Assembly (NCBI GenBank): GCA_900539145.1
Contig: UQAX01000059.1
Location: 1 to 12,553 of the forward strand
Length of the DNA: 12,553 nucleotides
Direction of reading: 5' to 3'
From: an uncultured Blautia sp.
GTDB lineage: Bacteria > Bacillota > Clostridia > Lachnospirales > Lachnospiraceae
Under the pieces are notes generated by a model. The model did not search any database. It was not told the origin of the DNA and saw only the letters and a program-made list of their open reading frames with translations. Of this stretch, positions 5,834-12,553 are shown piece after piece. The position numbers and the translations under genes were made by a program. Within the stretch, counting starts at the first letter, position 1, and each line of letters begins with the position of its first letter.

Positions 5834-8452
5834 ATGACGAAAAAAGCAGAAACTATCGTACCGGCTGTAATTGACAGCACAGATGCCCTTCATGCCAAAA
5901 TCACTGCCATGAAGGAAGCGCAGAAAAAATTTGCCGCCTACACACAGGAGCAGGTTGACAAAATTTTCTTCGAAGCTGCTATGGCAGCCAACAAAATGCG
6001 TATTCCTCTTGCACGACTTGCCTGCGAAGAAACAGGAATGGGTGTATTGGAGGATAAGGTAATTAAAAATCACTACGCAGCAGAGTATACATACAACGCT
6101 TACAAAAGAGTGAAAACCTGTGGTGTAGTGGAGGAAGATACTTCTTATGGGATTAAAAAAATCGCAGAACCCGTAGGTCTTGTAGGCGCTGTTATTCCTA
6201 CTACCAACCCCACCTCTACGGCAATTTATAAGTGTTTGATTTGCTTAAAGACCAGAAACGCCATTTTAATCAGCCCTCATCCAAGAGCGAAAAAATGTAC
6301 CACAGAAGCTGCCAGAATTATCCTTGAAGCTGCTGTAAAAGCAGGCGCTCCGGAAGGCATTATCGGCTGGATTGAAGAACCTACTTTAGAGCTTTCCAAT
6401 GAATTGATGAAATCCGTAGACGTTATTCTTGCCACAGGCGGTCCGGGCATGGTAAAAGCCGCTTATTCTTCCGGAAAACCGGCAATCGGCGTAGGTCCCG
6501 GTAACGTTCCTGTAATCATGGACAGCTCCTGTGATATCCAGACTGCCGTTTACTCCGTTATCCACTCCAAAACTTTTGATAACGGTATGATTTGTGCGTC
6601 CGAGCAGTCTGTAACTGCCATTGCCGATATTTATGATGCAGTAAAAACAGAATTTGTAAAACGTGGCTGCTATGTATTAAACGATACCGAACTTGATGCA
6701 GTACGAAAAATCCTTCTTACCGAAGCCGGTACTGTAAATGCAAAAATCGTTGGTCAGCCTGCTCCTGTTATTGCAGAGCTGGCAGGAATTACCGTTCCGA
6801 AAACAGCTAAAATCTTAATCGGTGAAGTTACTTCCGTAGACGTTTCAGAGCCGTTTGCTCATGAAAAGCTCTCTCCTGTGCTTGCTCTTTATAAAGCAAA
6901 AGATTTTGCAACTGCTGTGGATATGGCAGACCAACTGGTAAAAGACGGCGGCTACGGCCATACTGCTTCCATTTATCTGCATCCTTCCGAAACAGAAAAA
7001 CTGAACATTTTCGCAGACCGTATGAAGACCTGCCGTATTCTTGTAAATACTCCGTCTTCCCACGGCGGAATTGGCGACTTATATAACTTTAAGCTTGCGC
7101 CGTCTCTAACACTGGGCTGCGGCTCTTACGGCGGAAACTCCGTTTCTGAAAACGTAGGTGTAAAACATCTTTTGAATACGAAAACAGTCGCAGAAAGGAG
7201 AGAAAATATGCTCTGGTTCCGTTCTCCTGAAAAGGTTTACTTCAAAAAAGGCTGTCTGCCTGTTGCCTTAGATGAATTAAAGAATGTATATAACAAAAAG
7301 AAAGCGTTTATCGTTACCGATACATTCCTTTATAGCAACGGTTATACAAAACCGATTACTGATAAATTAGATGAAATGGGCATTGTTTACGACTGCTTCT
7401 TTGATGTTACACCGGATCCCACTTTACAGTGTGCCCAGAAAGGTCTGGAACAGCTAAAAGCCTTTGGTCCTGATACCATCATTGCTCTGGGCGGCGGCTC
7501 TGCTATGGATGCTGCCAAGATTATGTGGCTGATGTATGAACATCCGGAATGTAAATTCGAAGATTTGGCTATGGATTTCATGGATATCAGAAAACGTGTT
7601 TATGTATTCCCGAAAATGGGTATTAAAGCTATGATGGTTGCCATTCCTACTTCTTCCGGAACCGGTTCTGAGGTAACGCCTTTTGCTATTATCACAGATG
7701 CTTCCACCGGAACAAAATGGCCGATTGCAGACTATGAACTTATGCCGAATATGGCAATTATCGATGCAGATTACATGATGGGACAGCCAAAAGGCTTAAC
7801 CAGCGCTTCGGGAATTGACGCTTTGACACATGCTCTGGAAGCTTATGCTTCTATTATGGCGACAGATTTTACAGACGGTCTTGCCTTAAAAGCTGCCAAA
7901 TTGATTTTTGATTATCTTCCTGCTGCATACGAAAAAGGCGCTGCCGATCCTATTGCCCGTGAAAAAATGGCAAATGCTTCTACCCTTGCAGGTATGGCGT
8001 TCTCCAATGCTTTCTTAGGTGTATGCCACTCTATGGCACACAAGCTGGGAGCTTATCACCACCTGCCTCACGGTATCGCAAATGCCCTGCTCATTGAGCA
8101 CGTAATGAGATATAATGCAGATCCTGCTCCTACAAAAATGGGAACATTCTCCCAGTATCCTTATCCTCATGCAAAAGAAAGATACTGCGAAATGGCCCGC
8201 TTCATAGGAATTACAGGTAAAGATGATGATGAAGTATTTGAAAACTTTATTAAGGCTATTGCTGATTTGAAAGAAAAAGTGGGAATTAAACGCACCATTA
8301 AAGAATACGGAATTGAAGAAAAAGATTTCCTTGCGACATTAGATGAAATGGTAGAAAACGCATTTAATGACCAGTGTACCGGCGCAAACCCACGCTATCC
8401 TCTTATGAGTGAAATGAAAGAAATGTACTTAAAGGCATTTTATGAGGGATAA
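5834..8452 (+). CDS. adhE: Bifunctional acetaldehyde-CoA/alcohol dehydrogenase
   Basis: An 872-residue fusion enzyme that turns acetyl-CoA into acetaldehyde and then ethanol, re-oxidising two NADH during fermentation; in other bacteria it polymerises into cytoplasmic spirosomes. The N-terminal aldehyde dehydrogenase domain (about 1-440) has the catalytic Cys254 in G-M-I-C-A-S-E-Q and a G-P-G-N-V-P segment at 221-226. A linker (about 441-455) leads to the iron-dependent alcohol dehydrogenase domain (about 456-872) with G553-G-G-S-A-M-D-A-A-K562 for NAD binding. Metal ligands D662, H666, H732 and H746 keep the spacing of E. coli AdhE. The start at 5834 is chosen because AAAGGAGG lies seven bases upstream; the open frame runs back to 5693, but that stretch is A/T-rich leader encoding an atypical Phe/Ile-rich extension. 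It is preceded by the typA terminator and followed after 33 bases by a large hairpin repeat, so it is probably monocistronic. Confidence 0.98.
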   Translation: MTKKAETIVPAVIDSTDALHAKITAMKEAQKKFAAYTQEQVDKIFFEAAMAANKMRIPLARLACEETGMGVLEDKVIKNHYAAEYTYNAYKRVKTCGVVEEDTSYGIKKIAEPVGLVGAVIPTTNPTSTAIYKCLICLKTRNAILISPHPRAKKCTTEAARIILEAAVKAGAPEGIIGWIEEPTLELSNELMKSVDVILATGGPGMVKAAYSSGKPAIGVGPGNVPVIMDSSCDIQTAVYSVIHSKTFDNGMICASEQSVTAIADIYDAVKTEFVKRGCYVLNDTELDAVRKILLTEAGTVNAKIVGQPAPVIAELAGITVPKTAKILIGEVTSVDVSEPFAHEKLSPVLALYKAKDFATAVDMADQLVKDGGYGHTASIYLHPSETEKLNIFADRMKTCRILVNTPSSHGGIGDLYNFKLAPSLTLGCGSYGGNSVSENVGVKHLLNTKTVAERRENMLWFRSPEKVYFKKGCLPVALDELKNVYNKKKAFIVTDTFLYSNGYTKPITDKLDEMGIVYDCFFDVTPDPTLQCAQKGLEQLKAFGPDTIIALGGGSAMDAAKIMWLMYEHPECKFEDLAMDFMDIRKRVYVFPKMGIKAMMVAIPTSSGTGSEVTPFAIITDASTGTKWPIADYELMPNMAIIDADYMMGQPKGLTSASGIDALTHALEAYASIMATDFTDGLALKAAKLIFDYLPAAYEKGAADPIAREKMANASTLAGMAFSNAFLGVCHSMAHKLGAYHHLPHGIANALLIEHVMRYNADPAPTKMGTFSQYPYPHAKERYCEMARFIGITGKDDDEVFENFIKAIADLKEKVGIKRTIKEYGIEEKDFLATLDEMVENAFNDQCTGANPRYPLMSEMKEMYLKAFYEG

Positions 8453-8485
8453 AGGGTAAAGGGATTTTTGTAAATCACGCATAAT

Positions 8486-8580
8486 AAAGAGGTATACATT
8501 TACCGCTCAGTCTGCGCTCACTTTGAGCCTATGGTCTCAAAGCTGTGCTCGACAAATTCGCTATAAATGTATACCTCTTT
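8486..8580 (-). repeat. Long-arm palindromic repeat, copy 2 (after adhE)
   Basis: Outer arms AAAGAGGTATACATTTA (8486-8502) and its exact reverse complement (8564-8580) form a perfect 17-bp stem. They enclose a 61-base core (8503-8563) with an inner hairpin CTTTGAG (8521-8527) / CTCAAAG (8536-8542). Read on the minus strand, the core is nearly identical to copy 1 at 3651-3710; the differences are clustered in the inner loop, plus one extra base and isolated substitutions. The distal arms do not resemble those of copy 1. It lies between the convergent ends of adhE and the traX remnant. Confidence 0.82.
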
Positions 8581-8582
8581 TT
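8486..8582 (+). terminator. Probable adhE terminator formed by the repeat
   Basis: On the plus strand the 17-bp outer stem ends in CCTCTTTTT (8574-8582), giving the stem-plus-U-run form of an intrinsic terminator 33 bases after the adhE stop. The arm facing the other way begins with AAAGA, so it may also stop transcripts arriving on the minus strand. The 61-base apical part is unusually large for a terminator. Confidence 0.55.
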
Positions 8583-8619
8583 ATGCTGTTTAACTTAGAA
8601 ATTTCACTTTTACTAATAT

Positions 8620-9012
8620 TTATAATATTTGTTGAAACATTAAACTCACAAGGTAGAATATACACAAATGTCCGGGATAAAAAATATAGAAGAAATATTT
8701 CATTTTCATTCCACGCTTACCGTTATACATTGAAATAAACAGTAAAGATAATACAGCGGTTAAAAAATATGTGTCAATAAATCCACTTATTTTAAAATTC
8801 AGTCCACAAATATACATAACTAAAATAGAAGCAGTATATTTTAGTGCTGGCATATCATGAAAGAGATAAAATACGCCGATTAAAGCTATTCCATAATACC
8901 AGCCATCTAAATTACAAATATATGAAATATACGCCCCTATCACTATTGTTGCACAAGAGATTACCACATTTTTATTAAATTTATTTGCCATCCAACTTCC
9001 TTCAGATTCCAC
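8620..9012 (-). pseudogene. TraX-family membrane protein, 3' remnant
   Basis: The open frame gives 130 residues; only about the last 120 look like real protein. These contain several hydrophobic segments (about 15-33, 36-50, 58-72 and 78-95). They end in S-M-Y-N-G-K-R-G-M-K-M-K-Y-F-F-Y-I-F-Y-P-G-H-L, which I recognise as the C-terminal hallmark of TraX (pilin acetylation in F-type conjugation; widespread chromosomal homologues in Clostridia of unknown role). Full-length homologues are about 230-250 residues and begin with a further set of membrane helices, which are missing. The first residues (M-E-S-E-G-S-W) are translated from group II intron sequence, so the apparent start is an artefact; an internal ATG at 8991 lies exactly at the junction and has no convincing ribosome site. 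It is most likely a truncated, non-functional gene. Codon use is rich in ATA, unlike adhE. Confidence 0.6.
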
Positions 9013-9108
9013 CTCACGATAGACACCCTTGTCATTGGCTATAAGTTTCCCACTATCAGGGCACTTTACGGACTTGCACCGATTAGATTACGCCCATGCT
9101 GGGCGAAC
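8982..9108 (-). mobile_element. Group II intron relic, 5' part of domain I only
   Basis: Read on the minus strand, the segment begins GTTCGCCCAGCATGGGCG, close to the GUGCGCCCAGCAUGGG 5' end of many bacterial group II introns. It continues with further domain I blocks familiar from such introns: GGTGCAAGTCCG (about 9069-9080), AAGGGTGTC (about 9024-9032), GTGAGGTGGAATCTGAAGG (about 9000-9018) and GGCAAA. The similarity stops near 8982, where TraX coding sequence begins. No reverse transcriptase frame, domain V or 3' end is present, and the third base of the usual GUGYG start is changed, so it cannot splice. The 5' boundary falls exactly at the base of the amylase terminator stem, the type of site preferred by class C introns. 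Identification is from memory of intron sequences, without an alignment. Confidence 0.68.
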
Positions 9109-9146
9109 TAGAAAGAAAGGATCCGAAATCAGATCCTTTCTTTCTA
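9109..9146 (-). terminator. Intrinsic terminator of the amylase gene
   Basis: A perfect 15-bp stem: TAGAAAGAAAGGATC (9109-9123) pairs with GATCCTTTCTTTCTA (9132-9146) around an 8-base loop. It begins 17 bases after the amylase stop codon. The U-rich 3' side is CTTTCTTTCTA rather than a pure U-run, because the intron relic starts at the next base. Confidence 0.8.
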
Positions 9147-9163
9147 TAAGTATCTTTATAATC

Positions 9164-11155
9164 TTACCAATCTATAGTAACATTCCCTGTACCAGATGAT
9201 GGAACAAGATATGTATGATTATTACCTTCCTGCCATGTCACTTTACCAGTTGCATCCTTTTTGATTGCCTTAAATTCAATACTAGCTCCTGCTGGTAAAT
9301 ATGCAGTCAATGTCCATGTTGGATATTCGGAACATGTAGCTGGTCCCACAGCCTTTTCAGAATCCCAATTTCCAAGTTCATCGCAATTTCCTACAATGTA
9401 AAGATTTTCTCCCCAGTTTGTCGTAGCATTATTAACAGTAAATGTAACTGGTATAATTGGATCGGAATTCGTATCAACAGCATATATTTTAGAACTATTT
9501 CCCGTCAACGAGATTGTAATTTTTTTATCAGAAGATACAATAATCTTGTCATTTGGGTTAAATACATTTTTTAGTACTGTTCCAGGCTGAATCGAACTTT
9601 CTGCACGTATAGCCATAGTCACATTTTCAGTTCCTTCGGCATTATGAAATGCACAAATAAGTTCCTGTCCCTCATTTTTACCTGTATCCATACGTCTCGA
9701 AAATGCATACGTATGCATAGAAGTCCACATTTCCCTTTGCGTACCATTGGCTAATGCTTCGTATTGACTTCTCAACGCATTTAAATCAGAAATTAATTGA
9801 TAGGTATCTGTTGAATCATCAAAATAATCATGCGTTACATTTCCATTCACATCTTTTGTCTGCATCGACCATCTATTCCAAGTATCTGCAATACCATTAA
9901 TTATTTGTCCATTCGCATTTCCACGATTTTGTTCAGTTCCTTGAAAGACTACTGGTATTCCTCTTGCAGTAAAGATAAAAGTCAATGCATTCTGCAATTT
10001 ATCTACATCTCCACCCGCCTCTGTTAAAAAGCGGTTCCTATCATGATTATCAATAAATGTTACCATATCATTTACATGCGAACCATACATCCAATCCTGA
10101 TCAAATATTGATTGTACAGAAATTTCCGAAGTATTATTAAAATTCCGTCCATAGGCAAAATCATTTATAATTGCTTGGAATAATGGGAAATCTAACATTC
10201 CTGTTTCTGCATAATCGCCCACCCATTGGCTAACAAAACTTACATCCATATCAAAGTTTTCGCCAAAAGAAGCAACACCTAACTGCTCTTGAAGTTCATG
10301 AATATCCGATGGTTTCATACATTTTGCTGCATCAACTCTAGCTGCATCTGCTCCAGTGTATTCAAACCAAGATTTAATCGAATTAAAAATTGCAGATTTC
10401 GCTTCTTTATTATCGAGGTCAATATCATCCAACCCACCCAAATCATGACTTTCCAGCATTTGAGTACTCTCGTCTGTATGTGGGTGTTCTAAATCAAAGT
10501 TAATATCACCTAAATTATGATACCAATTCACATTATTAAATGGTGCTACTGGCTGTAACTGTGTGCCCGCTTTCAAACCTGTAGCATCTGACAAATAATG
10601 TGCATTATTTCCGATTCCTTGAAGATAATCTCCAACATGATTCGGAACTACATCAAATATAACTTTCATACCATTAGCATGGCATGTGTCCACTAATTTT
10701 TTTAAAATTTCTTTACTTTTTTCAGGATTTTCCGAACCAAAATACCGATTTGCTCGATTAGGATCATATACATTATATCCATGATATGCCGTTGGCCATT
10801 GTGTACCATTGGCATCCGGTACTCCCCAAAGCTGTGGGTCTGTTACTGGTGAAATCCAAATGGCCGTATATCCCATCCCCTTAATATATGGTATTTTATC
10901 AATAATTCCCTGCCAGTCACCTCCATGCATATATCGAAACTCGTCCTGTGTATTTTCGGTATAACAGAATGCCTCTCCCTTTGCATTATTTGACTTATCT
11001 CCATCATAGAATCGGTCTACCATAATCTGATATATAGACTCTCCTCTTAAACTAGTTGCTGCTTGTGTCGGAACCGCAGGCATTACCGAACAAAGAATTA
11101 TCACTGATAATAAAGATACTATCATTTTACATAAACTTTTTTTTGTTTTTTTCAT
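9164..11155 (-). CDS. Secreted GH13 alpha-amylase/CGTase-like enzyme with CBM20
   Basis: A 663-residue extracellular glycoside hydrolase that should cleave alpha-1,4 bonds in starch or maltodextrin. The start at 11155 follows AAGGGGTG and opens a signal peptide (KK-rich n-region, hydrophobic 11-24, likely cleavage after T-Q-A32). No sorting motif or other anchor is seen. The GH13 barrel (about 35-470) has the CGTase-like entry Q-I-M-V-D-R-F-Y-D-G-D and G-G-D-W-Q-G-I. Its four conserved regions are D168-V-V-P-N-H173, R273-V-D275-A-A-K278 (nucleophile D275), F-G-E299 (acid/base) and F-I-D-N-H371-D372 (transition-state Asp). Domain C covers about 471-562, and CBM20 about 568-663 with starch-binding Trp candidates W597, W614 and W641. 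The Lys278-His pair of most GH13 enzymes reads Lys-Cys279, and no immunoglobulin-like domain D separates domain C from CBM20. Alpha-amylase, maltogenic amylase and CGTase cannot be separated by eye. It is divergent from a LacI-type regulator. Confidence 0.92.
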   Translation of the reverse strand: MKKTKKSLCKMIVSLLSVIILCSVMPAVPTQAATSLRGESIYQIMVDRFYDGDKSNNAKGEAFCYTENTQDEFRYMHGGDWQGIIDKIPYIKGMGYTAIWISPVTDPQLWGVPDANGTQWPTAYHGYNVYDPNRANRYFGSENPEKSKEILKKLVDTCHANGMKVIFDVVPNHVGDYLQGIGNNAHYLSDATGLKAGTQLQPVAPFNNVNWYHNLGDINFDLEHPHTDESTQMLESHDLGGLDDIDLDNKEAKSAIFNSIKSWFEYTGADAARVDAAKCMKPSDIHELQEQLGVASFGENFDMDVSFVSQWVGDYAETGMLDFPLFQAIINDFAYGRNFNNTSEISVQSIFDQDWMYGSHVNDMVTFIDNHDRNRFLTEAGGDVDKLQNALTFIFTARGIPVVFQGTEQNRGNANGQIINGIADTWNRWSMQTKDVNGNVTHDYFDDSTDTYQLISDLNALRSQYEALANGTQREMWTSMHTYAFSRRMDTGKNEGQELICAFHNAEGTENVTMAIRAESSIQPGTVLKNVFNPNDKIIVSSDKKITISLTGNSSKIYAVDTNSDPIIPVTFTVNNATTNWGENLYIVGNCDELGNWDSEKAVGPATCSEYPTWTLTAYLPAGASIEFKAIKKDATGKVTWQEGNNHTYLVPSSGTGNVTIDW

Positions 11156-11230
11156 TATTTTCACCCCTTTTTGATTGAATATTTTCCTTGCAATTTTCGC
11201 TTTATAAAAAATACCGATATTTTTATTGCA

Positions 11231-11239
11231 ATTATACCA
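11231..11239 (-). promoter_or_regulatory. Extended -10 promoter candidate for the amylase
   Basis: On the minus strand TGGTATAAT is a perfect extended -10 element (TGn plus TATAAT) about 75 bases before the amylase start codon. Its -35 region is poor, as is usual for extended -10 promoters. An alternative is TATACT (11267-11272) with TTTACC (11291-11296), spacer 18, whose -35 lies inside the operator candidate. TTGCAATT occurs at both 11188-11195 and 11226-11233. Confidence 0.42.
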
Positions 11240-11278
11240 ATAAATCGAATAAAAAGGCACAAATTTAGTATAATTCGC

Positions 11279-11307
11279 TTGAAAAAGTAGGGTAAACGTT
11301 ATACTAT
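11279..11307 (+). promoter_or_regulatory. Promoter of the LacI-family regulator
   Basis: TTGAAA (11279-11284), exactly 17 bases, TACTAT (11302-11307). Transcription would start near 11314, giving a leader of about 110 bases. The spacer contains the operator-like palindrome at 11291-11304, which suggests autorepression. Confidence 0.52.
11291..11304. promoter_or_regulatory. LacI/CcpA-type operator candidate
   Basis: GGTAAACGTTATAC has the central CG and AACGTT core typical of LacI-family operators and matches the CcpA cre consensus TGWAARCGYTWWCA at 11 of 14 positions. It lies between the -35 and -10 of the regulator promoter and overlaps a possible -35 of the amylase. It may bind the adjacent regulator, CcpA, or both. 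Confidence 0.45.
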
Positions 11308-11424
11308 AAAATTAAAAATTGGTTTACAATATCAAAGGATTATCAATCAACATTTGGATACTCCTTTACAGCTTGATTATACTTACTCGAAGTTTCCCAA
11401 AATTTATTAAGAAGGAGATGCTCT

Positions 11425-12444
11425 ATGTCTGTTACAATAAAAGATGTGGCAAAAGCAGCTGGTGTTTCTATTGCAACTGTTTCGAAAGTAATTAATAATA
11501 AGCCTTCTATATCGGAAAAAACCAGAAACCATGTAATAGAAGTAATGAACAGATTAAACTATCATCCAAATGCCCAAGCAAGTAATTTTGCAAGAAAATG
11601 TTCAGAAAATATTATTTTTTTAGCAGTAGCAGAACCACAGACAGCATTTTTAAATCCTCATATGTTTGAAATCATGTGCGGGGCACAAACAATTACTCAT
11701 CAAAATAGATATAATTTAATTTTTTTAGGAGTAACCGATAAAGATCATGCATGTCAAGAATTATCGGATATTATAGGTAGAAAAACTGCTGACGGTATAT
11801 TAATTCATGGTTCTGCCACTTCCCGTACACTTGTAAATCTTCTTGAAAAAACCGGATTTCCACATGTCATAATTGGTCGTCCTCCTTTCTCAAATACTGC
11901 TTGCTGGATTGATATTAATAATCATGTATCCGGACACTTAGCAACTAAATATTTAGCCAAATGTGGTTATACTCACATTGCCTTTATTGGCGGACCAGAA
12001 TCTGATGAAATCTCTCGCCACCGCCTTCATGGTTTTATTTCCTATATGCGTATATTAGGGCTTGATATTCCAGCATCCCAAATCAAATATGGCACTTATA
12101 GCAGACAAAGTGGCTATGATATGATGGAAGAATTACTTAGGGGAACTTATCTTCCAGATGCAGTTATTTGCGAAGACAATCAAATTGCTATCGGAGCTGT
12201 TTCTGCGATTCAAAAACATGGCATGGCTATTCCTGACGATGTTGGTATTATTACTTTTGATAATTATCCTTTATCTCAGCTTGTCGATCCTCCGCTTACT
12301 GTTATAGATATAGATGTTAATCAGATGGGACAGCAAGCAGCAGATATACTTTTTCAAAAAATAAAAAATCCGTCTCTTAATATACAGTCATTCACAACAG
12401 TTCCAGAAATCATTATCCGCTCTTCAACCAAAAACTGTATATAA
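11425..12444 (+). CDS. LacI/GalR-family transcriptional regulator
   Basis: A 339-residue regulator of normal length for the family. The N-terminal helix-turn-helix covers residues 4-23 (T-I-K-D-V-A-K-A-A-G-V-S-I-A-T-V-S-K-V-I), followed by the hinge helix region Y-H-P-N-A-Q-A-S-N-F-A-R-K (about 46-58). A periplasmic-binding-protein-like sugar domain (about 62-335) contains D-G-I-L-I-H-G near 122-128, I-A-F-I-G-G-P-E-S-D near 186-195 with R-H-R-L-H-G-F following, A-V-I-C-E-D-N near 244-250 and D-D-V-G-I-I-T-F-D-N near 271-280. GAAGGAGA lies six bases before the ATG; another ATG seven bases upstream is out of frame. Its divergent position to a secreted amylase suggests it senses a maltose/maltodextrin-type sugar and controls that gene, as MalR-type regulators do, but the ligand is inferred from context only. 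No sugar transporter is in the window. Codon use is ATA- and A/T-rich compared with typA and adhE. Confidence 0.95.
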   Translation: MSVTIKDVAKAAGVSIATVSKVINNKPSISEKTRNHVIEVMNRLNYHPNAQASNFARKCSENIIFLAVAEPQTAFLNPHMFEIMCGAQTITHQNRYNLIFLGVTDKDHACQELSDIIGRKTADGILIHGSATSRTLVNLLEKTGFPHVIIGRPPFSNTACWIDINNHVSGHLATKYLAKCGYTHIAFIGGPESDEISRHRLHGFISYMRILGLDIPASQIKYGTYSRQSGYDMMEELLRGTYLPDAVICEDNQIAIGAVSAIQKHGMAIPDDVGIITFDNYPLSQLVDPPLTVIDIDVNQMGQQAADILFQKIKNPSLNIQSFTTVPEIIIRSSTKNCI

Positions 12445-12445
12445 T

Positions 12446-12493
12446 AAAAAGAATGTCAACTTAATTTTCTATGTTAAGTGACATTCTTTTTCT
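12446..12493 (+). terminator. Strong terminator after the LacI-family gene, bidirectional
   Basis: AAAAAGAATGTC plus ACTTAA (12446-12464, one bulged A) pairs with TTAAGTGACATTCTTTTT (12474-12491), an 18-bp stem with a 9-base loop. Runs of A and T at the two ends make it active in both directions in principle. It begins two bases after the stop codon. Confidence 0.9.
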
Positions 12494-12517
12494 CTATTTT
12501 GCAAATTATGCTTAAAC

Positions 12518-12553
12518 GGAATGCCAGTTCCGCTACTGCGGAACGGCTATTCC
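12518..12553. repeat. REP-like hairpin at the window edge
   Basis: GGAAT, GCC and GTTCCGC pair in order with GCGGAAC, GGC and ATTCC around a TACT loop: a 15-bp stem with one bulged A (12526) on the left and one bulged T (12548) on the right. It is GC-rich against A/T-rich surroundings, has no U-run and is cut by the window end. It is not related to the repeat at 3631 and 8486. Symmetrically bulged GC-rich hairpins outside genes are typical of REP elements. Confidence 0.6.

Noticed and set aside
9013..9108. Coding sequence for the missing front of TraX
   Set aside because: The segment reads as conserved group II intron domain I blocks and no in-frame TraX-like protein is seen there.
11156..11260. 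Upstream in-frame start of the amylase
   Set aside because: It would place 35 residues before the signal peptide and overlap the promoter; AAGGGGTG supports the start at 11155.
1..12553. CRISPR array, tRNA, rRNA, complete transposase or integrase
   Set aside because: No regularly spaced repeats, no RNA gene signatures and no transposase or integrase frame were found on either strand.

Overview
The window looks like a chromosomal segment of a low-to-moderate GC anaerobic Firmicute, most likely a gut Lachnospiraceae. The basis is gene content (fermentative bifunctional AdhE, TypA/BipA, short clostridial lipoprotein), strong AGGAGG-type ribosome binding sites and A/T-rich promoters. The exact genus cannot be read from the sequence alone; no rRNA or tRNA is present.

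Left block (1-3442) is all on the minus strand, read from right to left: a tandem OB-fold SSB-like protein, then a short CobO/BtuR-type adenosyltransferase, dapA, dapB and a small acidic lipoprotein. A good sigma-A promoter sits just upstream of the adenosyltransferase, so cobO-dapA-dapB is probably one transcript. DapA and DapB are the two consecutive steps that commit aspartate semialdehyde to diaminopimelate and lysine.

Middle block (3443-8620) is on the plus strand: typA/bipA (a ribosome-associated GTPase) and adhE (acetyl-CoA to ethanol), separated by a clear intrinsic terminator. One copy of a roughly 100-bp long-arm palindromic repeat lies in the typA leader (3631-3730). A second copy, inverted, lies directly after adhE (8486-8580), where it looks like the adhE terminator. 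The two copies share a nearly identical 60-nt core, but the outer arms differ in sequence while still pairing within each copy. This is the most interesting unexplained structure in the window.

Right block (8620-12553) is more A/T-rich and looks accessory. It holds a 3' remnant of a TraX-family membrane protein gene fused to the 5' end of a group II intron relic. The relic abuts the terminator of a secreted GH13 alpha-amylase/CGTase-like enzyme with a C-terminal CBM20 starch-binding domain. Divergent from the amylase is a LacI-family regulator. A LacI/CcpA-like palindrome inside the regulator's own promoter suggests a self-regulated starch-use divergon. The regulator ends in a strong bidirectional terminator, followed at the window edge by another, unrelated REP-like hairpin.

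No complete new defence or mobile system was found. The points most worth a second look are the dispersed palindrome family, the intron relic beside a terminator, the perfect 16-bp palindrome at the typA promoter, the two-OB-fold SSB paralogue and the shortened CobO in a lysine/DAP operon.
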